Shown here: positions 37,299 to 45,539 of the stretch, in pieces | Layout: each line of letters starts with the position of its first letter | Numbering within the stretch: position 1 is the first letter of the stretch | Assembly (NCBI RefSeq): GCF_000948395.1 | Contig: NZ_JYFN01000010.1 | Span: 56,636-119,898 of the forward strand | Source: Frankia torreyi | Lineage (GTDB): Bacteria; Actinomycetota; Actinomycetes; Frankiales; Frankiaceae | Direction of reading: 5' to 3' | DNA: 63,263 nucleotides | Translations under genes and position numbers: made by a program | Notes under the pieces: model-generated | What the model saw: the letters and a program-made list of their open reading frames with translations, nothing else | Told to the model about the DNA's origin: nothing | The model's database searches: none

Positions 37299-38797
37299 CG
37301 TTGCGCCGCCCGCCCGAGCGCCTCGGGCGCGCCGCCCGCGGCCGGCTGGCGTGATCCGTCGCCGTGCGTCCGGGAGCCGGACCCGCCGCCACGCTCGCGC
37401 GGGCCGGTGGACCGCTCGCGGTGCCCCCCTGACCGATCGCGATCCCGCGTCCCCGTGGGCCGGTGCGTCGCAGCCGGGTCGTCCGCCATGGTGACCCCTC
37501 GCGGGGCCACCGGCTCCAGCCGGATCCGGTCCACCCGCCGGCCGTCCATCCGCTCGACGGTGTAGCGGACCCCCTCGACGGCCGCCGCGTCCCCCGCCCG
37601 GGGGATGCGGCCCAGCGCGCGGGCCACCAGACCGCCGAGCGTCTGGTACGTGTCGTCGGTCGGGATCGCGATCCCGGTGACGTTGCTCGCCTCCTCCGGA
37701 CGAAGCAGGCCGGACAACAGCCAGCTACCGTCGTGACGGCGCAGGGCCCGGGGGGAGACCCGATCGTGTTCGTCGACGACGTCGCCGACGATCTCCTCGA
37801 TCAGATCCTCGGCGGTGACCAGACCGTCCGTGCCGCCGAACTCGTCGACGACGATGGCCATCTGCAGCCCGCCGGCCCGCAGCGTCTCCAGCAGCGGCTC
37901 CAGCAGGAGTGTGGAGGGGACCGTGACCGGCGCGACCATGACGTCACGCACCGGTGTGTCCTCCCGGTCGTCCTCGGGGACGCCGACCGCGTTCTTGATG
38001 TGGATCACTCCCACGACGTCGTCGCTGTCCGCGCCGAGCACCGGGAACCGGGAGTGGCCGGTTCGCCGAGTGAGGGTGATGACCTCACTGATCGGCTCAT
38101 CGGCGTGCACCGTGCGCATCCGCATCCGTGGGGTCATCACGTCCTCGGCGGTCCGGTCACCGAACAGCAACGAGCGCTGCACCAGCGTCGCCGTCTCCTG
38201 CGACAGGGTGCCGTGCTCGGCGGACCGCCCCACCAGCGAGAACAGTTCCTGGGCGGAGCGGGCCGAGGCCAGCTCCTCCTGCGGAGAGATGCCAAGCCGG
38301 CGCAGCACGGCGTTCGCGGTCGCGTTCAGGAAGCGGATCAGCAGCCCGGTGGCCCGGGTGAACATCCGCTGCGGCCCCTGCACCGCCTTGGCCGTACCAA
38401 GCGGATGAGCCAGCGCCAGGTTCTTGGGGACGAGTTCGCCGAACACCATCGTCACGGCGGTGGCGAGCACCATCGCGACCACCACGGACAAGGCGCCGGC
38501 CAGCCCGTCGGAGGCACCGAGCGAGGTCAGCGGCCCGCGCAGCAGCTCGGCGATGGCGGGCTCGGTCAGGAAACCGATCGCCAGGTTCGTGACCGTGATC
38601 CCGAGCTGGGCGCCGGACAGTTGGGTGGACAGCCCGCGCAGGGCGGCGAGCACACCCCGGGCACCCCGCTCGCCCCGGTCGGCGGCCCGCTGCACCGACG
38701 GCCGGTCGGCGGTGACGAGAGCGAACTCTGCGGCCACGAAGACCCCGCAGATGGCGACGAGCGCCAGGCCCAGCACCAGCAGAAGCGCCTCGATCAT
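37295..38797 (-). CDS. CNNM/CorC-type membrane protein, long form (DUF21 + CBS + CorC_HlyC)
   Basis: 500 residues from the ATG at 38797. Order: DUF21 membrane domain (1-195; FVAAEFALVTADRPSVQR, VFGELVPKNLALAHP), CBS pair (about 215-340; TPRMRMRTVHADEPISE, VVDEFGGTDGLVTAEDLIEEIVGD), then a CorC_HlyC domain (about 345-430; LLSGLLRPEEAS) and an Arg/Gly/His-rich tail of about 60 residues. It is first in a two-gene operon with the short paralogue (4-bp overlap). Likely a divalent-cation transporter or efflux protein of the cytoplasmic membrane. Confidence 0.92.
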   Translation of the reverse strand: MIEALLLVLGLALVAICGVFVAAEFALVTADRPSVQRAADRGERGARGVLAALRGLSTQLSGAQLGITVTNLAIGFLTEPAIAELLRGPLTSLGASDGLAGALSVVVAMVLATAVTMVFGELVPKNLALAHPLGTAKAVQGPQRMFTRATGLLIRFLNATANAVLRRLGISPQEELASARSAQELFSLVGRSAEHGTLSQETATLVQRSLLFGDRTAEDVMTPRMRMRTVHADEPISEVITLTRRTGHSRFPVLGADSDDVVGVIHIKNAVGVPEDDREDTPVRDVMVAPVTVPSTLLLEPLLETLRAGGLQMAIVVDEFGGTDGLVTAEDLIEEIVGDVVDEHDRVSPRALRRHDGSWLLSGLLRPEEASNVTGIAIPTDDTYQTLGGLVARALGRIPRAGDAAAVEGVRYTVERMDGRRVDRIRLEPVAPRGVTMADDPAATHRPTGTRDRDRSGGHRERSTGPRERGGGSGSRTHGDGSRQPAAGGAPEALGRAAQR

Positions 38798-39281
38798 CGG
38801 TCGACCCCCGCGGGCGCTTCTCCACGCGTGGGCCGGCCGGAACTACATCCGGCGTCGTCGGAGTCCTTCATGATCCCTTCCGGTCGGTCCGGGTCGGCCC
38901 GGTGCGCTGGCCTTACCCGCGTCACGCGGGTTCAACGCGCCGGGCAGCCCGTCCGTTTCACGATGACCTGTCGTCGCCGGACGGTCCAGACCTCAGGGGG
39001 CGTTCGGTAGTAGATCACTGTGTGGTCCCGGGGACCGCGTGTCGACCAAGACCCCATCGCTCGGCCACGATCCGCCACGACCGTCGCCGGGTCCACGGGC
39101 GGTCGGCCACGAACGGCGGACTGGAAAGGCCGGTCGCGGGCCCGGGTGATTGCCAGGATGGGAGGAAGTGGCTCGGGTCCGACACGCACGAATTCCTCGA
39201 GTGTCACGGAGGGTGACAGCGGGAAGAAGGTGGGTGTCGTCGCCGGGTGCTGCCACCCAGCCGTCGGACTAGGAGGTCGCC
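38798..39281. other. Divergent intergenic region with two inverted repeats
   Basis: 484 bp between the CNNM operon (leftward) and the DUF4232 gene (rightward), with no convincing gene. ACCCGCG (38915-38921) pairs with CGCGGGT (38925-38931) in the leader of the CNNM operon. TGTCAC (39202-39207) pairs with GTGACA (39213-39218) about 65 bp ahead of the lipoprotein start. I looked for Mg2+ (M-box) and Mn2+ (yybP-ykoY) riboswitch motifs and could not recognise one. Confidence 0.45.
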
Positions 39282-40148
39282 ATGCATCGGCTTCAGACAC
39301 GGTCCGTGCCGATACCCGTCCGGCCCGATCGGGCGCCCGCGCTCCCAGCCGACCGCATGGCATCCCGGCCTCCCCGCCCGGGGGAACCAGGTTCGCGGCC
39401 GACGCCGGCGCCCGCGTCGCGGGCGGCGCTCCTCGTGGCGGCGGTGACCCTGCTGCTGGCCGCCGGCTGCGCTGGGAGCTCCGCGGGCGGGAAGGCCCCC
39501 GCCACGGTGACCGCGCCTCGCGGTGGTCCGCCAGCCGGATGGTCGCCTGCCCTGACGACGCCTGCCCTGACGACGCCTGCCCCGACGATGCCCGCCCCGA
39601 CGACGCCGGGCACGCGCGGGCCGGCTGCCCAGACCGCGGCTGAGCTGGGCGCTGCGGGGACGACCGGTGCCGGCGCGGCGGCCTCGGCGTCGAGGACGCC
39701 GGCCGGGAGTGTCACCGCGCCGGCTGGCGGGCTGTGCCCCACCGCCCGGCTGGCGGTGCGCTCCGCTGACGGTGAGGGCGCGGCCGGCAGCACGTACGAA
39801 CACCTGGTGCTGACCAACGCCGGCACCACGTCCTGCGTGCTGCGCGGCTTCCCCGGCGTCTCCTACCTCGACGCCGCGGGCCGTCAGGTCGGCGCGGCCG
39901 CGGTTCGGTCGGGTCCGGCGGGCCAGGTCGTCCGGCTGGCCCCCGGCGCCTCGGCCAGAGCGACCCTGCGCACCGTGCATCCCGGCATCCAGGAGGGCTG
40001 CGACGAGCCGGCGCAGAGGACACCCGTCGCCGCCTTGCGGATCTTCCCTCCGGCGAACACGACGGCCCTGCGGCTGGCGCTGTCCGATGTCTCGGCGTGC
40101 AGCAGTCCGGCCGTGCAGCAGTTGTCGGTGACCGCCTTCACCCGCTGA
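39282..40148 (+). CDS. DUF4232 lipoprotein
   Basis: 288 residues from the ATG at 39282, 5 bp after AGGAGG. A 45-residue N-terminus precedes a hydrophobic signal ending in the lipobox LLAAGC. Next comes a low-complexity linker including a 15-bp tandem repeat (four copies at 39548-39607, coding PALTT/PAPTM-like units). The C-terminal domain (about 150-288) matches DUF4232: LCPTARLAV, YEHLVLTNAGTTSCVLRGFPGVSYLDAAGRQV and HPGIQEGCDEP. Three or more Cys could form disulfides. The domain is common in exported actinobacterial proteins; its function is unknown. Confidence 0.88.
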   Translation: MHRLQTRSVPIPVRPDRAPALPADRMASRPPRPGEPGSRPTPAPASRAALLVAAVTLLLAAGCAGSSAGGKAPATVTAPRGGPPAGWSPALTTPALTTPAPTMPAPTTPGTRGPAAQTAAELGAAGTTGAGAAASASRTPAGSVTAPAGGLCPTARLAVRSADGEGAAGSTYEHLVLTNAGTTSCVLRGFPGVSYLDAAGRQVGAAAVRSGPAGQVVRLAPGASARATLRTVHPGIQEGCDEPAQRTPVAALRIFPPANTTALRLALSDVSACSSPAVQQLSVTAFTR

Positions 40149-40191
40149 CGCGTCATCGGCTGACCGCCGCCGCACCCACCGAGGGCGGTGG

Positions 40192-40827
40192 TCAGCCGGC
40201 GGCCGGGTCGGCCGCTCCCACGGTGCTCAGGGCGATGTCGACATAACGCCTGCTGATCTCCGTCGGCGTGAGTGGCCCGTCCGGGTGGTACCAGCCGGTG
40301 ATCGAACGCAGCATGCCGAGCAGCGCTCGGGAGGTGTCCGCGGGGCTGGTCATCCGGAACACCCCACTGCTGTTGCCGTCGACGAGGATGTCGAGCAGCA
40401 GGGTCTCGAGCTCCTTGCGCTTGGCAGCGTAACCGCGGCGGTTGGCCGGCTCCAGGTAACGCAGCTCGGAGTCGAGGACGGCCATCCGCACCCGGTGCGC
40501 CATGAAGAGCGTCATCGACTCGACGAACGCGACGAAGCGGGCACGGGCGGGCGCGCTCTCGCCCACCTCGGCGAGCGCGGCGCGGGCCCGGCCGAGCGCA
40601 TCCTCGATCCCCAGGTCCAACAGCGCCACGAGGATGCCCTGCTTGTTGGCGTAGTGGTAGTAGAGCGCGGGCACGGTGACGCCGGCACGGCGCGCGATGT
40701 CCCGCACCGTCGTGCCGTGGTAGCCGTGCTCGTAGAGGGCCTCCATCGCGCCCTGCAGGATCGGGGTGAGCTGGGGCGGGGCGAACTCGCGCCAGTTCGC
40801 CGCCGCCAGCACGGGTCCTGCCGTCAC
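40192..40827 (-). CDS. TetR-family transcriptional regulator
   Basis: 211 residues from the GTG at 40827, which has GGGAGG 6 bp upstream; the frame is open further but without a ribosome site. The N-terminal helix-turn-helix reads HGYHGTTVRDIARRAGVTVPALYYHYANKQGIL. The C-terminal ligand domain has MTLFMAHRVRMAVLDSELRYLE and LLGMLRSITGWYHPDGPLT, resembling regulators of fatty-acid or steroid degradation. It lies downstream of the thiolase gene on the same strand, with a minisatellite between. It is the best local candidate to bind the duplicated AGCGCTCGCT site ahead of the thiolase. Confidence 0.9.
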   Translation of the reverse strand: MTAGPVLAAANWREFAPPQLTPILQGAMEALYEHGYHGTTVRDIARRAGVTVPALYYHYANKQGILVALLDLGIEDALGRARAALAEVGESAPARARFVAFVESMTLFMAHRVRMAVLDSELRYLEPANRRGYAAKRKELETLLLDILVDGNSSGVFRMTSPADTSRALLGMLRSITGWYHPDGPLTPTEISRRYVDIALSTVGAADPAAG

Positions 40828-41009
40828 GATGGGCCTCCCGGGTGTGGCTGGTCCTGACCAGTGTGGACCGGCCGTCCCACACGCGGATCCGGACCGTGCG
40901 CAGGGTGACCGAACCGCCGCGAGCCCGCGTCCTCGGGGCGGATCGATCGACGAGCCGGTGCCGTCGACGGGCCAAGCCGCCGACGGCACCGCGTCACCAG
41001 GTCGGCCGG

Positions 41010-41117
41010 AGCCGCTCCGGACGTCCGAGCCGCTCCGGACGTCCGAGCCGCTCCGGACGTTAGAGCCGTTCGGACGCCCGAGCCGTTTCGGACGTCCGAG
41101 CCGTTTCGGACGTCAGA
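41010..41117. repeat. 18-bp minisatellite, six units, at the thiolase stop codon
   Basis: Units of GAGCCGCTCCGGACGTCC, some with GTT or GTA changes and one of 17 bp, run head to tail. Adjoining units form the perfect palindrome CGGACGTCCG. The last unit contains the thiolase stop codon (41113-41115). It may work as a bidirectional roadblock/terminator or be neutral slippage. Confidence 0.85.
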
Positions 41118-42306
41118 GTCGCTCGATGATGGTGGCGTTGGCCATGCCGCCGCCCTCGCACATCGTCTGCAGGCCGTAGCGGCCGCCGGTCGCCTCCAGG
41201 TAGTTGACCATGGTGGTGAGCAGGCGGGTACCCGACCCGCCCAGGGCGTGGCCGAGCGCGATCGCCCCGCCGCGCGGGTTGAGCTTGGCCGGGTCGGCCC
41301 CGGTGTCGCGGGCCCAGGCCAGGGGCACCGGCGCGAATGCCTCGTTCACCTCGAAGGCGTCGATGTCGTCGATGGACAGCCCGGACCGCTGGAGGGCCTT
41401 GCGGGTCGCCGGGATGGGGGCGGTCAGCATGAGCAGCGGGTCGTCGCCGGCCAGGGCGAAGGTGTGGAACCGGGCCCGCGGCCGCAGGCCGAGCTCGTTG
41501 GCCTTCGTCTCGCTCATGATCAGCACTGCGGAGGCGCCGTCGGTCAGCGGCGACGAGTTACCCGGCGTGATGCTCCACGTGATCTCCGGGAAGCGGGCCG
41601 CCCACTCCTCGGTGTAGAAGGAGGGCTTGAGCTGCTGCAGGCCCTCGAAGGTGGTCGTGGGTCGGACGGTCTGGTCGGCAAGGTGCTGGGTCTTTGTGCC
41701 GTCCGGCAGGGTGATCTCCACCGGGACGATCTCGTTCGCGAAGTCGCCGGCCGCCGCCGAGGCCGCGGCGAGCTGGTGCGAGCGGGCGGAGAAGGCGTCC
41801 AGGTCCTCGCGGTTGAGCTTCCAGCGCGCGGCGATCAGTTCGGCACCGATGCCCTGGTTGGCCAGGCCCTCCGGGTAGCGGGCGCGGAAACCCGGGCCGT
41901 TGGGGTCCTGGCCGATGACCGCGGAACCCATCGGCACCCGGCTCATCGACTCCACCCCACCGGCGATGACGACGTCGTACGCCCCCGCGATGACGCCCTG
42001 CGCGGCGAAGTGGGCGGCCTGCTGGCTTGACCCGCACTGGCGGTCGATGGTCGTGGCGGGCACCGACTCGGGGAAGCCCGCGGACAGCAACGCGGTGCGA
42101 CCGATGTTCAGCGACTGTTCGCCGACCTGGCCGACACAGCCCGCGATCACGTCGTCGACCAGCGCGGGGTCGAGGTCGTTGCGCGTGACCAGCGCCTTGA
42201 GCACGGTGGCCAGCAGCTCCACCGGGTGGGTCTCGGACAGCGCCCCCCCGGGCTTGCCGCGACCCGACGCCGTCCGGACCGCATCGACGATGACTGCGTT
42301 TTCCAT
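41113..42306 (-). CDS. Acetyl-CoA acyltransferase (thiolase II family)
   Basis: 397 residues, normal thiolase length. Nucleophile Cys91 in DRQCGSS, the NEAFAPVPLAW motif, GGAIALGHALGGSGTR with the active-site His, and CEGGGMANA with the second Cys are all present. Variants of this type (GDDPLLMLTAPIPATRKAL) are close to lipid/steroid side-chain thiolases such as FadA5. It cleaves 3-oxoacyl-CoA to acetyl-CoA plus a shortened acyl-CoA. The ATG at 42306 follows GAGGGAGATCCC. Two copies of an inverted-repeat operator lie 70-100 bp upstream, so control by a TetR-type repressor is likely. Confidence 0.93.
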   Translation of the reverse strand: MENAVIVDAVRTASGRGKPGGALSETHPVELLATVLKALVTRNDLDPALVDDVIAGCVGQVGEQSLNIGRTALLSAGFPESVPATTIDRQCGSSQQAAHFAAQGVIAGAYDVVIAGGVESMSRVPMGSAVIGQDPNGPGFRARYPEGLANQGIGAELIAARWKLNREDLDAFSARSHQLAAASAAAGDFANEIVPVEITLPDGTKTQHLADQTVRPTTTFEGLQQLKPSFYTEEWAARFPEITWSITPGNSSPLTDGASAVLIMSETKANELGLRPRARFHTFALAGDDPLLMLTAPIPATRKALQRSGLSIDDIDAFEVNEAFAPVPLAWARDTGADPAKLNPRGGAIALGHALGGSGTRLLTTMVNYLEATGGRYGLQTMCEGGGMANATIIERL

Positions 42307-42374
42307 GGGATCTCCCTCGTCACCAGCGAGGCGGACCGATCCGCCGCGCTGCCCGTGTCGCCCACCCGATGTCC

Positions 42375-42404
42375 AGCGCTCGCTTGGTTGTCTAGCGCTC
42401 GCTA
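42375..42404 (-). promoter_or_regulatory. Duplicated TetR-type operator upstream of the thiolase gene
   Basis: AGCGCTCGCT occurs at 42375-42384 and 42394-42403, 19 bp apart. Each is an inverted repeat AGCG-CT-CGCT; the second extends to TAGCGCTCGCTA. The spacing puts both copies on nearly the same DNA face. TetR regulators of acyl-CoA metabolism often bind such sites; the protein partner is inferred. Confidence 0.7.
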
Positions 42405-42637
42405 AGTAGACCCTGCCATGGTCCGCTCCGAGGTGCGCGGTCCTGCCGCCCTGGCCAGGATCGCACCGGGCGGGTCGTGCCGGGTTCCGCCTGGCGATCG
42501 TTCGAGTCGACGCTACGAGCCTGCTCTTGATGGGTCAACAAGCAGATTGGAGTGACAATTCCATATCTGCCGGCGTGGCGCGAGCGACCGGTCCGCCGCC
42601 GGGCCGGGCTGGGCGACCGTGAGCACTGCGTGAGCGT
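42405..42637. other. Intergenic stretch between the thiolase operator and the DUF309 gene
   Basis: No gene supported here. A lower-GC patch (CAACAAGCAGATTGGAGTGACAATTCCATATC, given only as a location near 42536-42567) is the likely promoter area for the leftward thiolase gene. No exact -35/-10 pair is assigned. Confidence 0.35.
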
Positions 42638-43288
42638 TCAGCGGACCAGCCGCGGCGGACGGTCACCGGTGGCGGCGCCGGGGAACACGTCTCCGCCGGC
42701 GGGGATGGCGGTCGAGCCGGGTGGGTCGCCCGTGACACAGGGCGGCTGGGGATGCGCGCGTTCCACGGCGGTGAGGCGGTCGGCGATCCACCCGCGCAGG
42801 CCGGCGATGTCCACGTCGTGCGGCGGGTGCTCGGCGTAGGGCGCCAGGTTGTCCGACGCGCGAACCAGCACGGCCACGCCACCTCGGACGTTGCCGCGGG
42901 CAAGATGAGTCATTCCCACGGCCAGTTGGGTCAGCCCGCGCCACAGACCGCGTTCGTCGTCCGCGGCGGCCTTCCAGGCAGCCTCGAGCGCCTCGTGCGC
43001 CTGAAAGGGGCGGCCGGTGTCGAGCAGATGCTGGGCGGCGGCGAGCGCGGCGCCCGGGGGCAGCGGGTTCGGCAGGCTCAGGGGCGCCACGCCCGCCGCT
43101 CCGTGCGGTAGGGGCCGGCCGAGAGCGTCGCGGGGGCGCTCGGCGGGTCGGGTCGACGGCGGTTGCGGTTCGGCACCGCCGCGTTCGCCCGCGGCCGCGC
43201 CTGGTCCATCCGGGCGGGGCCCCTGGTGCGTGGGCCCGGTGGACTCTGCCTTGGCGGGCACCGGCCCGAGGTCTCGTGGTCTGGTCAT
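42638..43288 (-). CDS. DUF309 domain protein
   Basis: 216 residues from the ATG at 43288 (ACGGGG upstream); a longer frame has no ribosome site. A low-complexity N-terminal part is followed by the DUF309 helical domain (about 80-160) with its signature FQAHEALEAAWK and GLWRGLTQLAVGMTHLARGN, including the conserved His-Glu pair, and a tail of no clear fold. Members are small helical bundles of unknown biochemistry. It is followed on the same strand by the thiolase gene after 331 bp, so they are probably separate units. Confidence 0.82.
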   Translation of the reverse strand: MTRPRDLGPVPAKAESTGPTHQGPRPDGPGAAAGERGGAEPQPPSTRPAERPRDALGRPLPHGAAGVAPLSLPNPLPPGAALAAAQHLLDTGRPFQAHEALEAAWKAAADDERGLWRGLTQLAVGMTHLARGNVRGGVAVLVRASDNLAPYAEHPPHDVDIAGLRGWIADRLTAVERAHPQPPCVTGDPPGSTAIPAGGDVFPGAATGDRPPRLVR

Positions 43289-43474
43289 CCCCGTCAGTGT
43301 GACCAGGCGGTGGGACTCTGTCGCCCGCGATGGTTCCGGGTGGCGCTCACCACTCGTCCGACTGGTGCCGGTGCGGCCGTGGCCCGTCTCGGCGGGAGAG
43401 CCGGGACGGGCCACGGGAGGAGTCGTGCTGGTTACGGGTGGGGGTGCGAGGCGCGAAGGATCAGGCGCTCAGCC

Positions 43475-44683
43475 TCAGCGGCCGGCGGCGGCGCGCAGCG
43501 CGTCGGCGCGGTCCGTGCGCTCCCAGGCGAAGTCGGGCAGCGGTCGGCCGAAGTGACCGTAGGCCGCGGTCTGGCGGTAGATCGGCCGCAGCAGGTCGAG
43601 GTCGCGGATGATCGCCGCGGGCCGCAGGTCGAAGACCTCGGTGACGGCCCGAGTGATCTCGGCCACCGGCACCGTCTCGGTGCCGAAGGTCTCGACGAAC
43701 AGGCCCACCGGCTCGGCCTTTCCGATCGCGTAGGCGACCTGCAGCTCCGCCCGGCGGGCCAGGCCCGCCGCGACGACGTTCTTGGCTACCCAGCGCAGCG
43801 CGTAGGCGGCCGACCGGTCGACCTTGGACGGGTCCTTGCCGGAGAAGGCGCCGCCGCCGTGGCGGGCGTACCCGCCGTAGGTGTCGATGATGATCTTTCG
43901 GCCGGTCAGGCCGGCGTCACCGATCGGCCCGCCGATCTCGAACCGGCCGGTCGGGTTGACGAGCAGCCGGTAGCCGTCCACCTCCAGCCCGAGGTTCTCC
44001 TCGGCCAGCCGCTTGAGCTCCGGCGCGATGACCTGATCGCGGATGTCCGGGATGAGGCGGGTCGCGAGGTCGACGTCCGCCGCGTGGTGCGCGGAGACGA
44101 CGATGGTGTCCAGTCGCACGGGCCGGTCGTCTTCGTCGTACTCGATCGTCACCTGGGTCTTGCCGTCCGGGCGCAGGTAGGGCAGCACGCCCTCGTGACG
44201 AACCTGGGACAGCCGCTGAGCGAGCCGGTGGGCCAGGGTGATCGGCAGTGGGAGCAGGTCGGGCGTCTCGTCGCTGGCGTAGCCGAACATGATTCCCTGG
44301 TCGCCGGCGCCCTGCTGGGCGAGCGCGTCCTCGCCGCCCTCGACCCGGGCCTCGTAGGCCTGGTCGACGCCCTGGGCGATGTCGGGGGACTGCGCACCGA
44401 TCGAGACCAGAACGCCGACGGTGGCCCCGTCGAAGCCCGTCGCGGCGTCGTAGCCGATCTCGGTGAGGGTGCGCCGCACCACCGAGGTCACGTCCACGTG
44501 GGCAGAGCTGGTGACCTCGCCGGCCACGTGGACGTGCCCCGTGGTCAGCAGCGTCTCGACCGCGACCCGGGAGCTCGGGTCGGCGGCCAGGTAGGCGTCG
44601 AGCAGGGCATCGCTGATCTGATCGGCCAGCTTGTCGGGATGACCCTCGGTTACGGACTCCGACGTGAACAGGCGGCGGGACAT
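43475..44683 (-). CDS. metK: S-adenosylmethionine synthetase
   Basis: 402 residues from the ATG at 44683, with GAGG 6 bp upstream. All MetK hallmarks are present: [20 protein letters not shown] at the N-terminus, [31 protein letters not shown], and the P-loop-like [20 protein letters not shown]. It makes SAM from Met and ATP as a tetramer. The 5' leader is long (about 600 bp to the next gene); the frame is open for 107 codons upstream but composition and the ribosome site argue for 44683. I could not identify a SAM riboswitch in the leader by eye. Confidence 0.98.
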   Translation of the reverse strand: MSRRLFTSESVTEGHPDKLADQISDALLDAYLAADPSSRVAVETLLTTGHVHVAGEVTSSAHVDVTSVVRRTLTEIGYDAATGFDGATVGVLVSIGAQSPDIAQGVDQAYEARVEGGEDALAQQGAGDQGIMFGYASDETPDLLPLPITLAHRLAQRLSQVRHEGVLPYLRPDGKTQVTIEYDEDDRPVRLDTIVVSAHHAADVDLATRLIPDIRDQVIAPELKRLAEENLGLEVDGYRLLVNPTGRFEIGGPIGDAGLTGRKIIIDTYGGYARHGGGAFSGKDPSKVDRSAAYALRWVAKNVVAAGLARRAELQVAYAIGKAEPVGLFVETFGTETVPVAEITRAVTEVFDLRPAAIIRDLDLLRPIYRQTAAYGHFGRPLPDFAWERTDRADALRAAAGR

Positions 44684-45299
44684 GCGGGACCTCGTTTCGA
44701 TGCATCGCGGGAAGAAAGGAGCTGGCCGTGGCTGAGTCGGGCCCGATGGACTGCGGGGCCCGCCACGGGGAGATCGGTGGAGCGTGGCCGGGCCGCTTCG
44801 GCCGATCAGCGGCCGGCCCGACCATGTGGATGAACGGACAGCCCGGCGAACCTCGTCCGGGTAGGGCATCCGGCTGGCCCCGGGGACGGTGGGGCGCGGG
44901 GGCCGGACGGATCGCGCCCGCGAGAGGACGCTCATGTGAAGCTGGGCTGGCCGAGGGAGTCGCGCGGCGAGGGTGACCGGCCCCGCGCGGCGACGGCGGG
45001 GCATCCGGACACCGACGGACCTCAGGAACGCGCTGAGTGCACCGCCCGGGGCGGGGAGACCCCCGCGCGGCTCAGCGCGCGGTACAGATGGCGGAGCTCA
45101 CGAGGGCGAAGTCGACGTGACCACGCGTGACGAGGACGGCCGAGCACTGCACGCGGTGATCTCATCACGGGCGCCGCAGCGGCGTCAACCGTGCCTGGCC
45201 GTGGGCGTGCCTTGTCTCACCGAGGCCGCCATGCCAGAGTGGGATCATGCCGAGCCCGGACGACCCGACGTCCCGGGTCCCGGCCGGCCGGCGGTGACG
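44684..45299. other. Long metK leader / divergent intergenic region
   Basis: 616 bp without a confident gene. On the plus strand a GTG at 44728 has a very good ribosome site (AAAGGAG, 6 bp spacing) and opens an 82-codon frame to 44976 of Gly/Arg/Pro-rich composition; it would be antisense to the metK leader. Several GC-rich inverted repeats are visible around 44780-44822 (GGCCGGGCCGCTTCGGCC). Confidence 0.4.
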
Positions 45300-45374
45300 A
45301 TGCGCCGCCGGGTCCCGCTCGTGCGCCGGCGGGCGGTCGATCTCATGCGGGTCGCCAGCCGTCTCTGTAACTGA
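45300..45374 (+). CDS. Cysteine-containing leader peptide 1, upstream of the LLM oxidoreductase
   Basis: 24 residues: a basic start then VRRRAVDLMRVASRLCN and stop. It fits the short actinobacterial leader-peptide pattern R-R-[HA]-V-D-L-x-R-V-A-S-x-L-C, found ahead of sulfur and related metabolic genes and thought to act by ribosome-mediated attenuation (family knowledge). A GTG at 45294 is an alternative start. 165 bp of GC-rich sequence separate it from the oxidoreductase, enough for an attenuator; paired segments occur near 45412-45440. The Cys is the second-last residue, as expected for a cysteine sensor. Confidence 0.7.
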   Translation: MRRRVPLVRRRAVDLMRVASRLCN

Positions 45375-45539
45375 CCCGTCGCTGGTTCATGGCGCCGCGC
45401 CGCCATCCAGCCGCGATCGGGCGCCCGGCTCTGAGCGGGCCGGCGTCCGTCGCACTCCTACTTACTGTCATGTGGCGTCCCGCCTCGTGGGTCGGTCGTC
45501 CCCGTCGGGACCGGGTCGCCGTGCGGAGGTGGCGTGCTC

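Noticed and set aside
36231-38797. Hemolysin genes (virulence)
   Set aside because: The family was once named for hemolysis, but DUF21 plus CBS architecture fits cation transport.
44684-45004. N-terminal extension of MetK by 107 codons
   Set aside because: The frame is open, but MetK proteins begin at the [11 protein letters not shown] region, and the ATG at 44683 has its own GAGG site.
44684-45290. SAM riboswitch in the metK leader
   Set aside because: I looked for SAM-I and SAM-IV core motifs on the minus strand and found no convincing ordered set. An Infernal search would decide.
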